From: Limnoglobus roseus
GTDB lineage: Bacteria; Planctomycetota; Planctomycetia; Gemmatales; Gemmataceae
Direction of reading: 5' to 3'
Length of the DNA stretch: 64,000 nt
Assembly: GCF_008254045.1 (NCBI RefSeq)
Contig: NZ_CP042425.1
Span: forward strand, 2,852,001-2,916,000
A program made the translations under genes and the position numbers. Under the pieces are notes generated by a model. It had not been told where the DNA came from, did no database searches, and saw nothing but the letters and a program-made list of their open reading frames with translations. Within the stretch, counting starts at the first letter, position 1; each line of letters starts with the position of its first letter. This document shows positions 1 to 9,260 of this stretch, one piece after another.

Positions 1-857
1 ACGCGGAAGAACCCCTTCCCGCCGACGGCGAACAGGTTCGAGACGTACAGGTTGTACGGGGTGGCGTCGAACGCCTTGAGCAACTGCCGGGCGTTTCCGC
101 CGTCGCCGACCCAGACCGACGCCGTCGAGCCGTTGGTCGGGGTACTGCCGAAGACGAACCGGCCGGGGCTGATTTCCACGCCCGTGTCGAGCGTCACCCC
201 GTTGGCCGTCAGGTTTTGCTGCTGCGGCCGTGTGCCGGCCGTCGTGCCGTCCGTCTGCCACACGACCGTCCGGCCGTCGCTCGCCTGCCACGTCAGCACG
301 ACGGCGTCGTCCGTCGTCCGGATCGCCGGGCTAATCGGCGGGCCGATGCCGAGGGTCGTGCCGAAGTCCTTCAGCAGCGTGTTCGTCGTGCCGTCGGTCT
401 TCCACCAGGCGATCCGGTTCGTACTGAGGTCGCGCGTCACATAGAAGAGGTTCCCCTCCCAGCCGACGGTCTCTTGCCCGCCGTCGGCGAGTACGCCGGC
501 AAGAGGGGCCGCCTTGAACGTCCCGCCAGCCGTGCCGTTCGACCGCCACAGGGCCGCCCCGCCGCCGTCGTCCGCGGTGAAGAAGACGATCCCGTTGCCG
601 GCCGCGAAGAAGGCCGTCGGGTTCGACCCGCCGAGGCCGGCGCGGACGTCCTTGACCATCCGCGTGCCGGCGGCCGTGCCGTCGGTGGCGTACAGTTCGT
701 ACCCGTGCCCGTTGTCGGCGGAAAAGAACAGGGTCTGGCCCGATGGGGTGATGTTCTGCGGGTACGACCCCCACACCCCGGGCATGATGTCGGCGAATTG
801 TGTCGCGGCGGGCGTGTCACGGGCTTCCAATTGTTGAACGGCAAGGCGCGGCGGCAT
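1..857 (-). CDS. ELWxxDGT-repeat secreted protein, partial (3' end outside window)
   Basis: 285 residues are visible; the C-terminus lies beyond base 1. The start is ATG at 855-857, giving MPPRLAVQQLEARDTPAATQ. That matches the QLExRxTPA-type N-terminal motif of many exported Gemmata-group proteins and decides the start. At least four blade-like units end in the ELWxxDGT pattern (ELYATDGTAAGT, ALWRSNGTAGGT, IAWWKTDGTTNT, VVWQTDGTTAGT). Such units are predicted to form a beta-propeller. By family it is an extracellular or cell-surface structural protein with no known enzyme activity. Nothing is visible on its 3' side, so the full length is unknown. Confidence 0.75.
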   Translation of the reverse strand, partial: MPPRLAVQQLEARDTPAATQFADIMPGVWGSYPQNITPSGQTLFFSADNGHGYELYATDGTAAGTRMVKDVRAGLGGSNPTAFFAAGNGIVFFTADDGGGAALWRSNGTAGGTFKAAPLAGVLADGGQETVGWEGNLFYVTRDLSTNRIAWWKTDGTTNTLLKDFGTTLGIGPPISPAIRTTDDAVVLTWQASDGRTVVWQTDGTTAGTRPQQQNLTANGVTLDTGVEISPGRFVFGSTPTNGSTASVWVGDGGNARQLLKAFDATPYNLYVSNLFAVGGKGFFR

Positions 858-1156
858 TCAGGGAACCTCATTGGGGTCCGGGCGAGCGGGCCGGGAGGGT
901 AATCTGTACACGCCGCGGTGTCCAGGCGGCTTGCCGTCCGGCGGCACGTTACCTCCGCCCCGCCTGGAATTCAACGCGCGGCCCGTCGTCGTTGTCCCCT
1001 CCTCGCCTTTGGAATCCTGCTGATCGTGTTCGGCGTGCTGGTCGGGGCGTCTCGCACAACGCCGGCGAGAGTGGGCACAGATCGCGGGCCGGGAACAGGT
1101 GCAGCCACAAGCCCGGCCAACGGGTATGATCGTGGCGACCACCCCGGAGGAGTCGC

Positions 1157-3745
1157 ATGGTCCCGGCCTTGCTGTTTGCGCTCGCGGTGTCGTCACCGCG
1201 GTTGGACGCCGAGGGCGTGCCGCTGCCGGCCGAGGTGCTGCACCGCGTCGGATCGGCCCGCTACCGCTACCCGGCGTGGCTGTCGGCCCCCGTGATCTCG
1301 GCCGACGGCACGCGGTTGTACACGCACGCCGGCAACGACCGCATCGTCGTGTGGGAAGCGGCGACGGGGCGGGTGCTGAACGAGTTCAAGGTTCCGGCCA
1401 TCGGGCGGTACGTGAATTCGACGAAGGTCGATGACCAGTCGCAGACGTTGCGGTTCGACGCCCGACTGCACCGCCGGATCGAACTGCGGCCATCCGGCCA
1501 ACTCCGCGTGATCGACGCCGCGTTCGGCGACCTCCATGTCTGCACACTCGATCCGACCACCGGCGGGGTGGACATGAACCTTGCCCTCGAACTCCCACTC
1601 TGGCATGCCGCCGAACTCACCCGCGACGATCGCCGGCTGGCCGTCGCGATCTTCGACGTGACGCGGCAGGTGAGTCTCGACGTGGAACAACACTACTTGA
1701 AGGTGTACGACACGGCGACGCAGAAAGTCGTCTACGAGGTGCCGGTCGCCAAGCGCCTCCACAACTTCTCCTTCAGCCCCGACGACAAGTGGCTGGCCGT
1801 CGCGGACGAGGAATCGTTCCGCCTGCTGGACGCGGCCACCGGGCGCCTCGTGCGGGTGCTTCGCTGCCGGGCGAACGAGGTCGTGCCCGACTTCCAATTC
1901 GGCCCCGATTCCAAGTCGGTGGCCGGCTTCGCCCGCACGGGAACCGCGACCGAGCGGCTGACGGTGTGGGACACGGCCACCGGGGCCGTGAGACGGGAAC
2001 ACCCGTTGACGCCGACCGATCCGAAGGTGCGGGAGCAATCCTACAGTTTCGCGTACCGGCCCGACGTGAACCGGCTGGCCGTCATCGAGAATCGCGTCGG
2101 CGTGCAGATTCTGGACGCGACGACCGGGCGGCCGGTGGCCGTGGTGCCGGACCGGGGGGCGGGGAGTGGAATCTTCTCGCCGGCCGGGGACGTGTTTTAC
2201 GCGAACCCGGAATCCTCCGATCGGTACGGGTACTTGCGGGCCATCGACCTGCGGACTTCGCCGCCGAAGGTTACCGAGCCGTCGACCGGGTTCTTTCACC
2301 TCGCTTACCCGTCCGATGGGGAACTGCTCGCGCTTTCGGGGGACGACCTCGTTCGGTGCAACCCCGCCACCGGCGCGACGCGGATCACGCCGCTCAAACT
2401 CCCGGACGCATCCGGGGCTGGAGCGTACCGGGCCGTGTCGCCGGACTTCAAGCAGGTGGCGGTGGTGACGGGCGTAGAGTTCGAAACCGCGAAACCGCCA
2501 CGCGCGGAACTCACGCTCACGGTCACCGACCTCGGCTCGGGTCGGCAACAAGTGCTGAAGGGGGAAACCCGATGGCGGGTCTTCAGCTTGAGCTTCACGC
2601 CCGACGGGACGATGGTCGTGGGCCGTTCGTTCTCGAACGAGTGCGCCCTCTGGGACTTGCGAACGGGCAAGTTCACCGCCATCCGTCCCGATGAAAAGAA
2701 GGCCCCGGGTGAGGTCATTCGGACGGTGCTCGAACCGCAGTACGGCCCCTGGCTGGTGACCTCGACGAGCACGTACGTCCGCGACGCGCGGGCTCGCGCG
2801 CGGGCCGCCCGGAAGTCGGGGCCGACGTGCCTCTACGACCTCCACAATCTGGGCAAGCCCGTCTGGCAATTCGTGCCGAGTTCGGACGACTTCTCCGTTC
2901 GGTTCATCACGCAAGACGGCCGGGGCGTCGTGGGCGAGGGGATCGCGAACGGGAAGACGTGCCTGGAACTCTGGGACGGTCCCACGGGCCGTCGGCGGTG
3001 GCGTCAGGCCTTTCCGGCCTCCGTCTCCATCCGCACACAGTCGCCGGACGGGCGAACGCTCGTCGGCGTTCGCGACACGGAACTCTTCCTGATCGAAACC
3101 GCCACCGGCCAAGTTCGCCACACGTTCCGCGGCCATCGAGGTTGGATTGGCGGCGTCCGCTTTTCGCCCGACGGGCGCACTCTGGCGGCCGTGGGCGGGG
3201 AAGCCCCGCTGTACCTCTGGGACGTGGCCGGCGAACTGGAGAGACCGCAGACGCCGCCCGACATGGTCGTTGCGTGGGCCGACCTCGCCGCGGAGGATGC
3301 GACCGTCGCGTTTCAGTCGATCCGACGTTTGGCGTGGTTCCCGGAGTCTTCGCTGCCTTTCCTTCGAGACAAGCTGCCGCCGGTCCCGCCCGTGGGCGAC
3401 GGCGTGCTGCCGAAGCTCGTCGCCAACCTCGACGCGGCGGCGTTCGCCGACCGCGAGGCCGCGATGAAGGAGTTGAAAGCGCTCGGCGACCTGGCCGTAC
3501 CGCGGTTGGAGCAGGCGCTGAAGGAAACGGACTCGGCCGAAGCCCGCGCGCGGATCGAGAAGCTGTTGGACGCGAACGCCGGCCGGCCGCCGACGGGAGA
3601 GAACCTTCGGGCCGTGCGGGCCGTCGAAGCGGTGACACGCATCGGCACCCCGGCCGCGACCGCGTTGCTGAAGGCGTGGGCCGGCGGGGCCGACGGCGTG
3701 CCGCTCACCCGCGAGGCGAAGGACAGCCTGTCGCGGCGGAAGTAG
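1157..3745 (+). CDS. Secreted WD40 repeat beta-propeller protein
   Basis: 862 aa. The start ATG lies seven bases after a GGAGGA Shine-Dalgarno sequence. A short hydrophobic N-terminus (MVPALLFALAVSS) looks like a signal peptide. WD40-type units recur from about residue 40 to 690, with endings such as IVVWEAATG, LTVWDTATG, CALWDLRTG and LYLWDVAGE. The last 170 residues are helical and resemble the tail of other Gemmata-group WD40 proteins (LERPQTPPD, then units like AMKELKALGDLAVPRLEQAL). It is probably a scaffold. The Ser/Thr kinase gene follows 305 bp downstream on the same strand, a common pairing in these genomes, but no direct link is shown. Confidence 0.8.
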   Translation: MVPALLFALAVSSPRLDAEGVPLPAEVLHRVGSARYRYPAWLSAPVISADGTRLYTHAGNDRIVVWEAATGRVLNEFKVPAIGRYVNSTKVDDQSQTLRFDARLHRRIELRPSGQLRVIDAAFGDLHVCTLDPTTGGVDMNLALELPLWHAAELTRDDRRLAVAIFDVTRQVSLDVEQHYLKVYDTATQKVVYEVPVAKRLHNFSFSPDDKWLAVADEESFRLLDAATGRLVRVLRCRANEVVPDFQFGPDSKSVAGFARTGTATERLTVWDTATGAVRREHPLTPTDPKVREQSYSFAYRPDVNRLAVIENRVGVQILDATTGRPVAVVPDRGAGSGIFSPAGDVFYANPESSDRYGYLRAIDLRTSPPKVTEPSTGFFHLAYPSDGELLALSGDDLVRCNPATGATRITPLKLPDASGAGAYRAVSPDFKQVAVVTGVEFETAKPPRAELTLTVTDLGSGRQQVLKGETRWRVFSLSFTPDGTMVVGRSFSNECALWDLRTGKFTAIRPDEKKAPGEVIRTVLEPQYGPWLVTSTSTYVRDARARARAARKSGPTCLYDLHNLGKPVWQFVPSSDDFSVRFITQDGRGVVGEGIANGKTCLELWDGPTGRRRWRQAFPASVSIRTQSPDGRTLVGVRDTELFLIETATGQVRHTFRGHRGWIGGVRFSPDGRTLAAVGGEAPLYLWDVAGELERPQTPPDMVVAWADLAAEDATVAFQSIRRLAWFPESSLPFLRDKLPPVPPVGDGVLPKLVANLDAAAFADREAAMKELKALGDLAVPRLEQALKETDSAEARARIEKLLDANAGRPPTGENLRAVRAVEAVTRIGTPAATALLKAWAGGADGVPLTREAKDSLSRRK

Positions 3746-4050
3746 TGGCCGCGGTTGAGTGAACCGTAGCTGTGGGCACTCACCGCACCGGTCGCCGTGG
3801 TCGGACGTTCGTGACCGACTTCATTTTGGCCGCTGCGATCACCACCCGGGTGCGAGACGAGGTGAACCCGCAGGGTGTGCGGCTTCGCCCGGGCGCAATG
3901 AACGCACGGAAATGGCTCCTGCAAGACAGGGAATTTCCCACCTCGCACGAAGTGCCGTGCGGCTTTCCTGGTGACCGACGACCCACCAAAAACATTTCGG
4001 TCCTATCCTTCAGCGGCTCGAATCCCCACCGCCGAGCGAAGGACATCACG
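3746..4050 (+). other. Intergenic gap before the kinase gene
   Basis: About 305 bp between the WD40 gene and the preferred kinase start. The kinase reading frame stays open upstream to 3772, but the residues it would add resemble no kinase and lack a ribosome binding site. I treat this stretch as non-coding and see no clear promoter consensus or terminator. Confidence 0.4.
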
Positions 4051-6186
4051 ATGGGCAGTAACCTTCACGCCCTCACGGACTCTCGGCCGGCGGAGGCCGT
4101 CACCCTCCGCATGAACAACGCCCACCCTCTTGCGGACGGACTCCCGACCGACATCCCAACGCCGCCGCCGACCGCCCGGCTGTCCGGCGGGTACGAGTTG
4201 AACCGTGTCCTCGGTCGCGGCGGCATGGGGATCGTCTACCTGGCCCGGCACAGCGGGCTGAAGCGGAACGTCGCGTACAAGGTGCTTACCCACCTCGGCT
4301 GCACCGACCCGGAAACGCGGGCGCGGTTCCACGCCGAGGCCGAGACGCTGGGGAAGTTGCAACACTCTGGGATCGTACAAATCTTCGACTACGGCACCGA
4401 AAACGGTAGCCCGTTCCTGGTCATGGAGTACGTCTGTGGCGGGTCGCTCGCGGAGTCGTTCAAGAACGGTCGCCTGCCCCCGCGCGACGCCGCCTCGCTG
4501 GTCGCGACGATGGCCGCGGCCGTCGGGCACGCCCACGCCCAGGGCGTCATCCACCGCGACCTGAAGCCGGCGAACATCCTCCTGACGGCCGACGGGCGAC
4601 CGAAGGTCGCCGACTTCGGCCTCGCGCGGGACGTGACCCGCGAACACCTGACGCGGACTGGCATGATCGCGGGCACGCCGACGTACATGCCGCCCGAACA
4701 ACTGCTCGGCCGCAAAGACCTCACGCCGGCCGTGGACGTCTGGGCGATCGGCGTGCTGCTCTACGAGATGCTGTCGGGCACGGTCCCCTTCGGCGGCGAC
4801 AACCCTCAGCAGATTTTGACGAACATCCTTCAGCACGAACCCGTCTCGCTCCGCGCCTGGCAACCGGGTCTACCCCGGGACCTGGAAACGATCTGCCGCA
4901 AGTGCATGCACAAAGACCCGCACCGGCGGTACCCGAACGGTGAGTCGCTCGCCGCCGACCTGACGCGGTTCCTGGACGGCAAGCCGATTCTCGCACGGCC
5001 AATCGGTCGGGTGGAAAAGGGGTTGCAATGGTGTCGGCAAAACCGAACGGCGGCCGCACTGACGGTCGGCCTCGTGCTGACGATGACGGCCGCGACGGGG
5101 GTGTCCCTACTACTGGCCGACCGAGCGAACTGGGACCGGGGCAACGCCGTCACGGCCGCCGCCCAGGCCGAAGACTCGCGGCAGAAGGCCGAAGCGGCGA
5201 CCGCCGACGAAAAGGCGGCCCGCGAAGGGGCCGAAACGCTCGCCAGCATGATGGACGCCTTGTTCGACAAGATGAGGGTACCGGAAGTCGATCTCCGGCG
5301 AGAGGTCAAGGTTCAGATAGACTTGGGGGCCAAGCGACTCCTGGCCGGCGCGTGTGAGCCGCTTGTGCGGGCCAAGTTGCTTTACCGGCTCACCGAGGTT
5401 CGGTTGCGGTGGGGCGACTGGCCCGAGGCCGTCCCCCTCGCCGAACAGGCGTTCGCCCTCCGATCTCGGCACCTGGGCCCGCACCACCCGGACACGCACG
5501 CCGCTGCCCACCAACTCGCCTACCTGTACTCCCACGTAAGCGACCGGAAGGCAGACGCCGTGCGGGTGTTGAAGCCGGTCGTTGAGGCCGAGGTCGCCGC
5601 ACTTCCGCCGGACGACCCCCAGGTCGTGGGCCTGCTCGGCTCCCTCGCCTTGGCGTACAAGTCGGCCGGCCAGACGGCTGAGTACGACCGACTCGCCGCG
5701 CGGGTGCTGACCCTGGCCGAGAAACAGTACGGTCCGGACCACGTGGAAACGGAGTGGCGGCGGGTCAACCTGTCGAAGTACTCCGTGGCCGCCCACAACT
5801 ACGACGAGGCCATCCCGGTGCTGACGAAGGCGTACAAGACCCTGGGTGAGAAGTGGGGTGAGGGTTCGGACCCCTTCCTGTGGCTCCGGCGGCACATCGG
5901 GGCCGTGCTCTGCGCGGCCGGCCGGTCGCAGGAGGCGATTGACTACCTGCGGCCGGCGTACGAGCACGGCCTGCGGATCGTCGGCCCGACCCACCCGCAC
6001 GTGGTGGGCGATCGGTCGCGGCTCGCCGCCGCTTACGAAGCGTGTCGAATGTACGCCGAGGACTTGCCCCTGCGGCGGGCCATGCTGGACAACGCGATCG
6101 CCCGGAAAAGTCTCCCCGACACGGGCGAGCAACTGTTGAAGATCGCCCGCGATACGGCGTGGGCGTGGCGGACCGCTCTCAACTGA
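4051..6186 (+). CDS. Membrane Ser/Thr protein kinase with C-terminal TPR-like region
   Basis: 711 aa from the preferred ATG at 4051, which follows a GCGAAGGA ribosome binding site. The open frame extends 93 codons further upstream without a plausible start signal. The Hanks-type kinase domain spans about residues 48-310. It has the glycine loop GRGGMG (55-60), catalytic Lys77 in VAYKVL, HRDLKPANIL (catalytic Asp170), DFG at 188-190 and the activation segment GTPTYMPPEQ, so it should be active. A transmembrane helix lies near 334-355, followed by an Ala/Glu-rich linker and a helical TPR-like region to the end. This is the usual planctomycete architecture: cytoplasmic kinase, one membrane pass, outer TPR domain. 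The substrate is unknown. Confidence 0.88.
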   Translation: MGSNLHALTDSRPAEAVTLRMNNAHPLADGLPTDIPTPPPTARLSGGYELNRVLGRGGMGIVYLARHSGLKRNVAYKVLTHLGCTDPETRARFHAEAETLGKLQHSGIVQIFDYGTENGSPFLVMEYVCGGSLAESFKNGRLPPRDAASLVATMAAAVGHAHAQGVIHRDLKPANILLTADGRPKVADFGLARDVTREHLTRTGMIAGTPTYMPPEQLLGRKDLTPAVDVWAIGVLLYEMLSGTVPFGGDNPQQILTNILQHEPVSLRAWQPGLPRDLETICRKCMHKDPHRRYPNGESLAADLTRFLDGKPILARPIGRVEKGLQWCRQNRTAAALTVGLVLTMTAATGVSLLLADRANWDRGNAVTAAAQAEDSRQKAEAATADEKAAREGAETLASMMDALFDKMRVPEVDLRREVKVQIDLGAKRLLAGACEPLVRAKLLYRLTEVRLRWGDWPEAVPLAEQAFALRSRHLGPHHPDTHAAAHQLAYLYSHVSDRKADAVRVLKPVVEAEVAALPPDDPQVVGLLGSLALAYKSAGQTAEYDRLAARVLTLAEKQYGPDHVETEWRRVNLSKYSVAAHNYDEAIPVLTKAYKTLGEKWGEGSDPFLWLRRHIGAVLCAAGRSQEAIDYLRPAYEHGLRIVGPTHPHVVGDRSRLAAAYEACRMYAEDLPLRRAMLDNAIARKSLPDTGEQLLKIARDTAWAWRTALN

Positions 6187-6946
6187 CGGCGGTCATGGCG
6201 CTCGGGTCTGCCGCCACATTGCTCTACGATGTGGACCCGCGGTGCGCGTCTCGGCGAACCTGAGTTACCACCAAGGCGTCTGGCGCATTACCAAGGCAAA
6301 TCGCGGGTCGGTCACTGCGACCGGAGGAACTTCAGGACGCGGTCTTCGCTGTCCGGGGACGTTTGCTCCCGGCCGCGGGCGGCTTCGAGGGCCTGCCGCA
6401 TCAGCCCGTACCGGGCCTTCCCGGTCGTGGTGCTGATTTGGGGGAGTGGGCTCACTGCGGTTCGCGGTTCGCTCGCCTTCGCCTCGGTGCCCGGTCGGGC
6501 CGCCCGTCGATGTGTTGCGGTCAACGCTCTCAATTCAACCTCGTCAAAGGGTATTCACCCGCGGGCGGTTCGCGCCGCGGGGTGTCTGCTGGAGGTGCTA
6601 CTTCTAGCGGTCGTCTAGAGGGACCGGTCACGGCCCCGAACGTGTAGCGATCAGCGGTGTCATCAACCGTCGGAAGAACTCGACCCGGGTGCCAGGCCGG
6701 CACCCCGAAAGGGTTATCGTCATTCCGTCACCAGGATTGTAGGCGGGTTCTCGCCGGAGCGGTAGACCAATCCACCGGACGGCAACAACACCATTGTGCG
6801 CAAAGTGCGGATTCTGCGGGAGGAACTCCATCCCTTCCGATGCCGGATGAGACAGGCATTGCCCGCGGTGTGGGATTGACCCCGCCCCCGGGCCGCGTAT
6901 AAGCCGCCGAACACTCGCCCTCGAATCCCACCCCGCGGGCCATCCC
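6187..6946. other. 760-bp gene-poor stretch
   Basis: No convincing gene here. On the minus strand, 6312-6533 reads a frame ending in ALEAARGREQTSPDSEDRVL plus a short tail; this looks protein-like and may be the 3' remnant of a lost gene, but the upstream part is low-quality. Another minus-strand frame near 6628-6832 begins MEFLPQNPHF but has a poorly spaced ribosome binding site. I could not find a tRNA or riboswitch fold. Both frames are left uncalled. Confidence 0.35.
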
Positions 6947-7084
6947 ATGACGGTTGTGCGCTTCATTGCCTTCGCCCTGCTCGCGCTCGCGTCCGTCGGC
7001 TGCCAGGCCCTCAAGGACGATCCGGCGTTGGGCGACCGCCCGTGGTCGCCGAGTTCATCTTTCGCGGGCGTCAAGGATCGCTGA
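6947..7084 (+). CDS. Small predicted lipoprotein, 45 aa
   Basis: A 45-codon frame with a textbook lipoprotein signal: a Val-Arg N-region, the hydrophobic core FIAFALLALA, and the lipobox ASVGC with Cys19. The mature part is short and polar (QALKDDPALGDRPW). This would be exported by Sec, lipidated and retained in a membrane. I see no Shine-Dalgarno sequence in front of the ATG, which lowers confidence. It converges on the helicase gene that ends at 7126. Its size recalls entericidin-type lipoproteins, but the sequence gives no specific match. Confidence 0.5.
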   Translation: MTVVRFIAFALLALASVGCQALKDDPALGDRPWSPSSSFAGVKDR

Positions 7085-7125
7085 CCCGGCGCAGCCGATC
7101 CGACCGGGGCCGCCAGGTGGCGTTG

Positions 7126-9132
7126 TTACGCGCCGCGGCGGGCTTTCGGCTTCTTCGCTTCGCGATTCATCGGCTCGCCGTCCACGAACGTCTGGCACTC
7201 CGGCAGGGCTTCCAGGAACTGCTTCCCGTAGGGCTTTGTGAGAACTCGCGGGTCGAACAGCACGACGATGCCCTTGTCCGTGGCCGTGCGGATGAGGCGG
7301 CCGAAGCCTTGCTTCAACTTGATCGCGGCCAGCGGCACCTGGTACGTCATGAACGGGTTGCCGCCGTCGGCCTGAATCACTTCCAGCCGCGCTTCCGTCA
7401 GCGGCCGGTCGGGGACTGCGAACGGCAGCTTCGTGATGATGACGTTCGACAGGGCTTCGCCGCGAACGTCCACGCCAGCCCAGAAACTGTCCACGCCGAA
7501 GAGGACCGCCCGCGGGGTTGTGCGGAACTGCTCGAGCATCTTGCCGGCCGGCATCCCTTCGCCCTGGCAGAACAGCGTGTATCCGTTCTTCGCGGCCCAT
7601 GGCCGAAGGCGGTCTGCGGCACGATTGAGGAAGGAATAGCTCGTGAACAGCACGAACGCCCGGCCCTCAGTCTTCGCCAAGTAGTCGGGCAGCTTCTTGA
7701 TGACCTGTTCCTCGAAGTCGGCGCTGCGGCCGGCCGGGTCGGGCATCGTCTCGCGGAATAGGTGCAGTTGCACCTGCGTCTGGTAGTCGAACGGGCTGCC
7801 GAGTTGCAGCGTGTCGGCTTCGTCGAGTCCGAGGCGGTGCTGCACGTGGGCGAACCCCTCGCGGCCGCCGGTGCTGAGCGTCGCGCTCGTGAGCACCACG
7901 GCCGGCACCTTGTCATAAAGCTGTTGTTTGAGCGCCTCGCCGACTTCGATGGGGGCGCTCGCCAACGACACCTTCGCCCGGCCCATCGTGGTCTTCACGT
8001 CCACCCAGTACACCTGCCCCTTCAGATCCTGTGCCAACCACTGGCGGACGGTGTTCGCCAGGGCGGTTAGCCGCGTGGCTTTGCTCGACAGTTCGACCTT
8101 CTCCTCTTCAGCCGACAGTTTATTCGCGATGGCGGTCAGCACGGTGGCGAGCTTTTCGAGTTCTTCCGACAGGAAGTCCGGCACGATGCCGGCCGTGCGA
8201 ACGCGGCCGTTGGTCCGGCCTTGCAGTTGGTGCCATTCGTGGACGGCCCCGAAGAAGCGGTCGGCCGCCTGCCGGGCGTTGTCCATCTGCACGAAGCTGG
8301 CCGCGTCGCCGTGGGCGGCGAGGACGCCGCGGTTGCCGCGCGGGGCCAGGATTTGGCTCAAAATATACTCGACGCCGCCCTGCGACACCTGCAAGCCGAG
8401 GTGGTCGGCGGCCACGTCTTCGAGCGTGTGAGCTTCGTCGAAGATCACCGCGTTGTAGTCGGGCAACAGCCCGCCGCCCTGCCGCCGTAGGGCGAGGTCG
8501 CTGAAGAACAGCGCGTGGTTCACGATCAGCAGGTTCGCCCCGTAGACCGACTTGCGGGCCTTGTAGTAGAAGCACTCCTGGTAGTGCGGGCAGTTGCGGC
8601 CGAGGCAGTTGCCGCTGTCCGACTCGACCGCGTCCCAGACGCTCGGGTACGGCTGCAACGGCAGGTCGGACCGCGTGCCGTCGGTGGTCTTGCGCGACCA
8701 CTTGCCGACGATCTGGAGTTGCTGCAAGGCGACCGGGTCGGCGAACAGCGTGCCCATCCGCTGTTGCGCGACGCGCAACCGGCGGAGGCTGACGTAGTTT
8801 CCGCGGCCCTTCACCAGCACCGGGCGGAATTCGAACGGCAGGGCCTTTTGCAGGAACGGGATGTCCTTCTCGATGAGCTGGTTTTGCAGGGCGATCGTGT
8901 GCGTGGAGACGACGACGCGGTAGTCCTTGCGGTCGGACACGGCGGCCACGGCCGGCACGAGGTAAGCGAAGCTCTTGCCGACGCCGGTGCCGGCTTCGAC
9001 CATCAGCTTGCCGTCTTTTTTGAGGGCGGCCGCGACGGCGTTGGCCATCTCGACCTGTTGCGGCCTGGCCTCGAAGCCGGGCATCCGGTCCGCGAGTTGA
9101 CCGCCCGGCGAGAGGAGTTTCGTGAGGTTCAT
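7126..9132 (-). CDS. dinG: DinG-family ATP-dependent DNA helicase
   Basis: 668 aa from ATG at 9130-9132. The open frame runs much further upstream, but there it is antisense-type sequence inside the next gene. This is an SF2 helicase of the XPD/DinG group: Walker A AGTGVGKS (47-54), motif Ia STHTIALQNQL, DEAH box (232-235), and late motifs VLTSATLS, FLFGVDSFWAGVD-like and QGFGRLIRT. DinG enzymes unwind DNA 5'-to-3' in repair and R-loop removal. Three of the four Fe-S cysteines are present (Cys176, Cys181, Cys187, spacing x4, x5). The first, normally in KGRxNYxC, is Ser115 (KGRGNYVSLRR). The cluster may therefore be absent or use another ligand. Confidence 0.88.
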   Translation of the reverse strand: MNLTKLLSPGGQLADRMPGFEARPQQVEMANAVAAALKKDGKLMVEAGTGVGKSFAYLVPAVAAVSDRKDYRVVVSTHTIALQNQLIEKDIPFLQKALPFEFRPVLVKGRGNYVSLRRLRVAQQRMGTLFADPVALQQLQIVGKWSRKTTDGTRSDLPLQPYPSVWDAVESDSGNCLGRNCPHYQECFYYKARKSVYGANLLIVNHALFFSDLALRRQGGGLLPDYNAVIFDEAHTLEDVAADHLGLQVSQGGVEYILSQILAPRGNRGVLAAHGDAASFVQMDNARQAADRFFGAVHEWHQLQGRTNGRVRTAGIVPDFLSEELEKLATVLTAIANKLSAEEEKVELSSKATRLTALANTVRQWLAQDLKGQVYWVDVKTTMGRAKVSLASAPIEVGEALKQQLYDKVPAVVLTSATLSTGGREGFAHVQHRLGLDEADTLQLGSPFDYQTQVQLHLFRETMPDPAGRSADFEEQVIKKLPDYLAKTEGRAFVLFTSYSFLNRAADRLRPWAAKNGYTLFCQGEGMPAGKMLEQFRTTPRAVLFGVDSFWAGVDVRGEALSNVIITKLPFAVPDRPLTEARLEVIQADGGNPFMTYQVPLAAIKLKQGFGRLIRTATDKGIVVLFDPRVLTKPYGKQFLEALPECQTFVDGEPMNREAKKPKARRGA

Positions 9133-9185
9133 CCGGTGATTGTGCCAGAGACTGGGCCGGGATGTAAAGGTGAGCCGGATCGCAG

Positions 9186-9251
9186 CCCATTTTGCATTTT
9201 TCCTTGGTCCGAGCGATGCAGTGGCCGGACCAAGGAAAAATGCAAAATGGG
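9186..9251. repeat. Perfect 26-bp inverted repeat, 14-nt loop
   Basis: Arms 9186-9211 and 9226-9251 are exact reverse complements, enclosing 9212-9225. Each arm contains an A- or T-run (CATTTTTCCTTGG). It lies between the histidine kinase stop (9261) and the helicase start (9132), both on the minus strand. It probably ends kinase transcription, though the stem is far longer than a normal terminator. Confidence 0.9.
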
Positions 9252-9260
9252 CGATCGGAA

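Noticed and set aside
6628..7074. Minus-strand frame in the gap before the lipoprotein gene
   Set aside because: Part of it looks protein-like, but there is no good start, no family, and it overlaps the lipoprotein gene.
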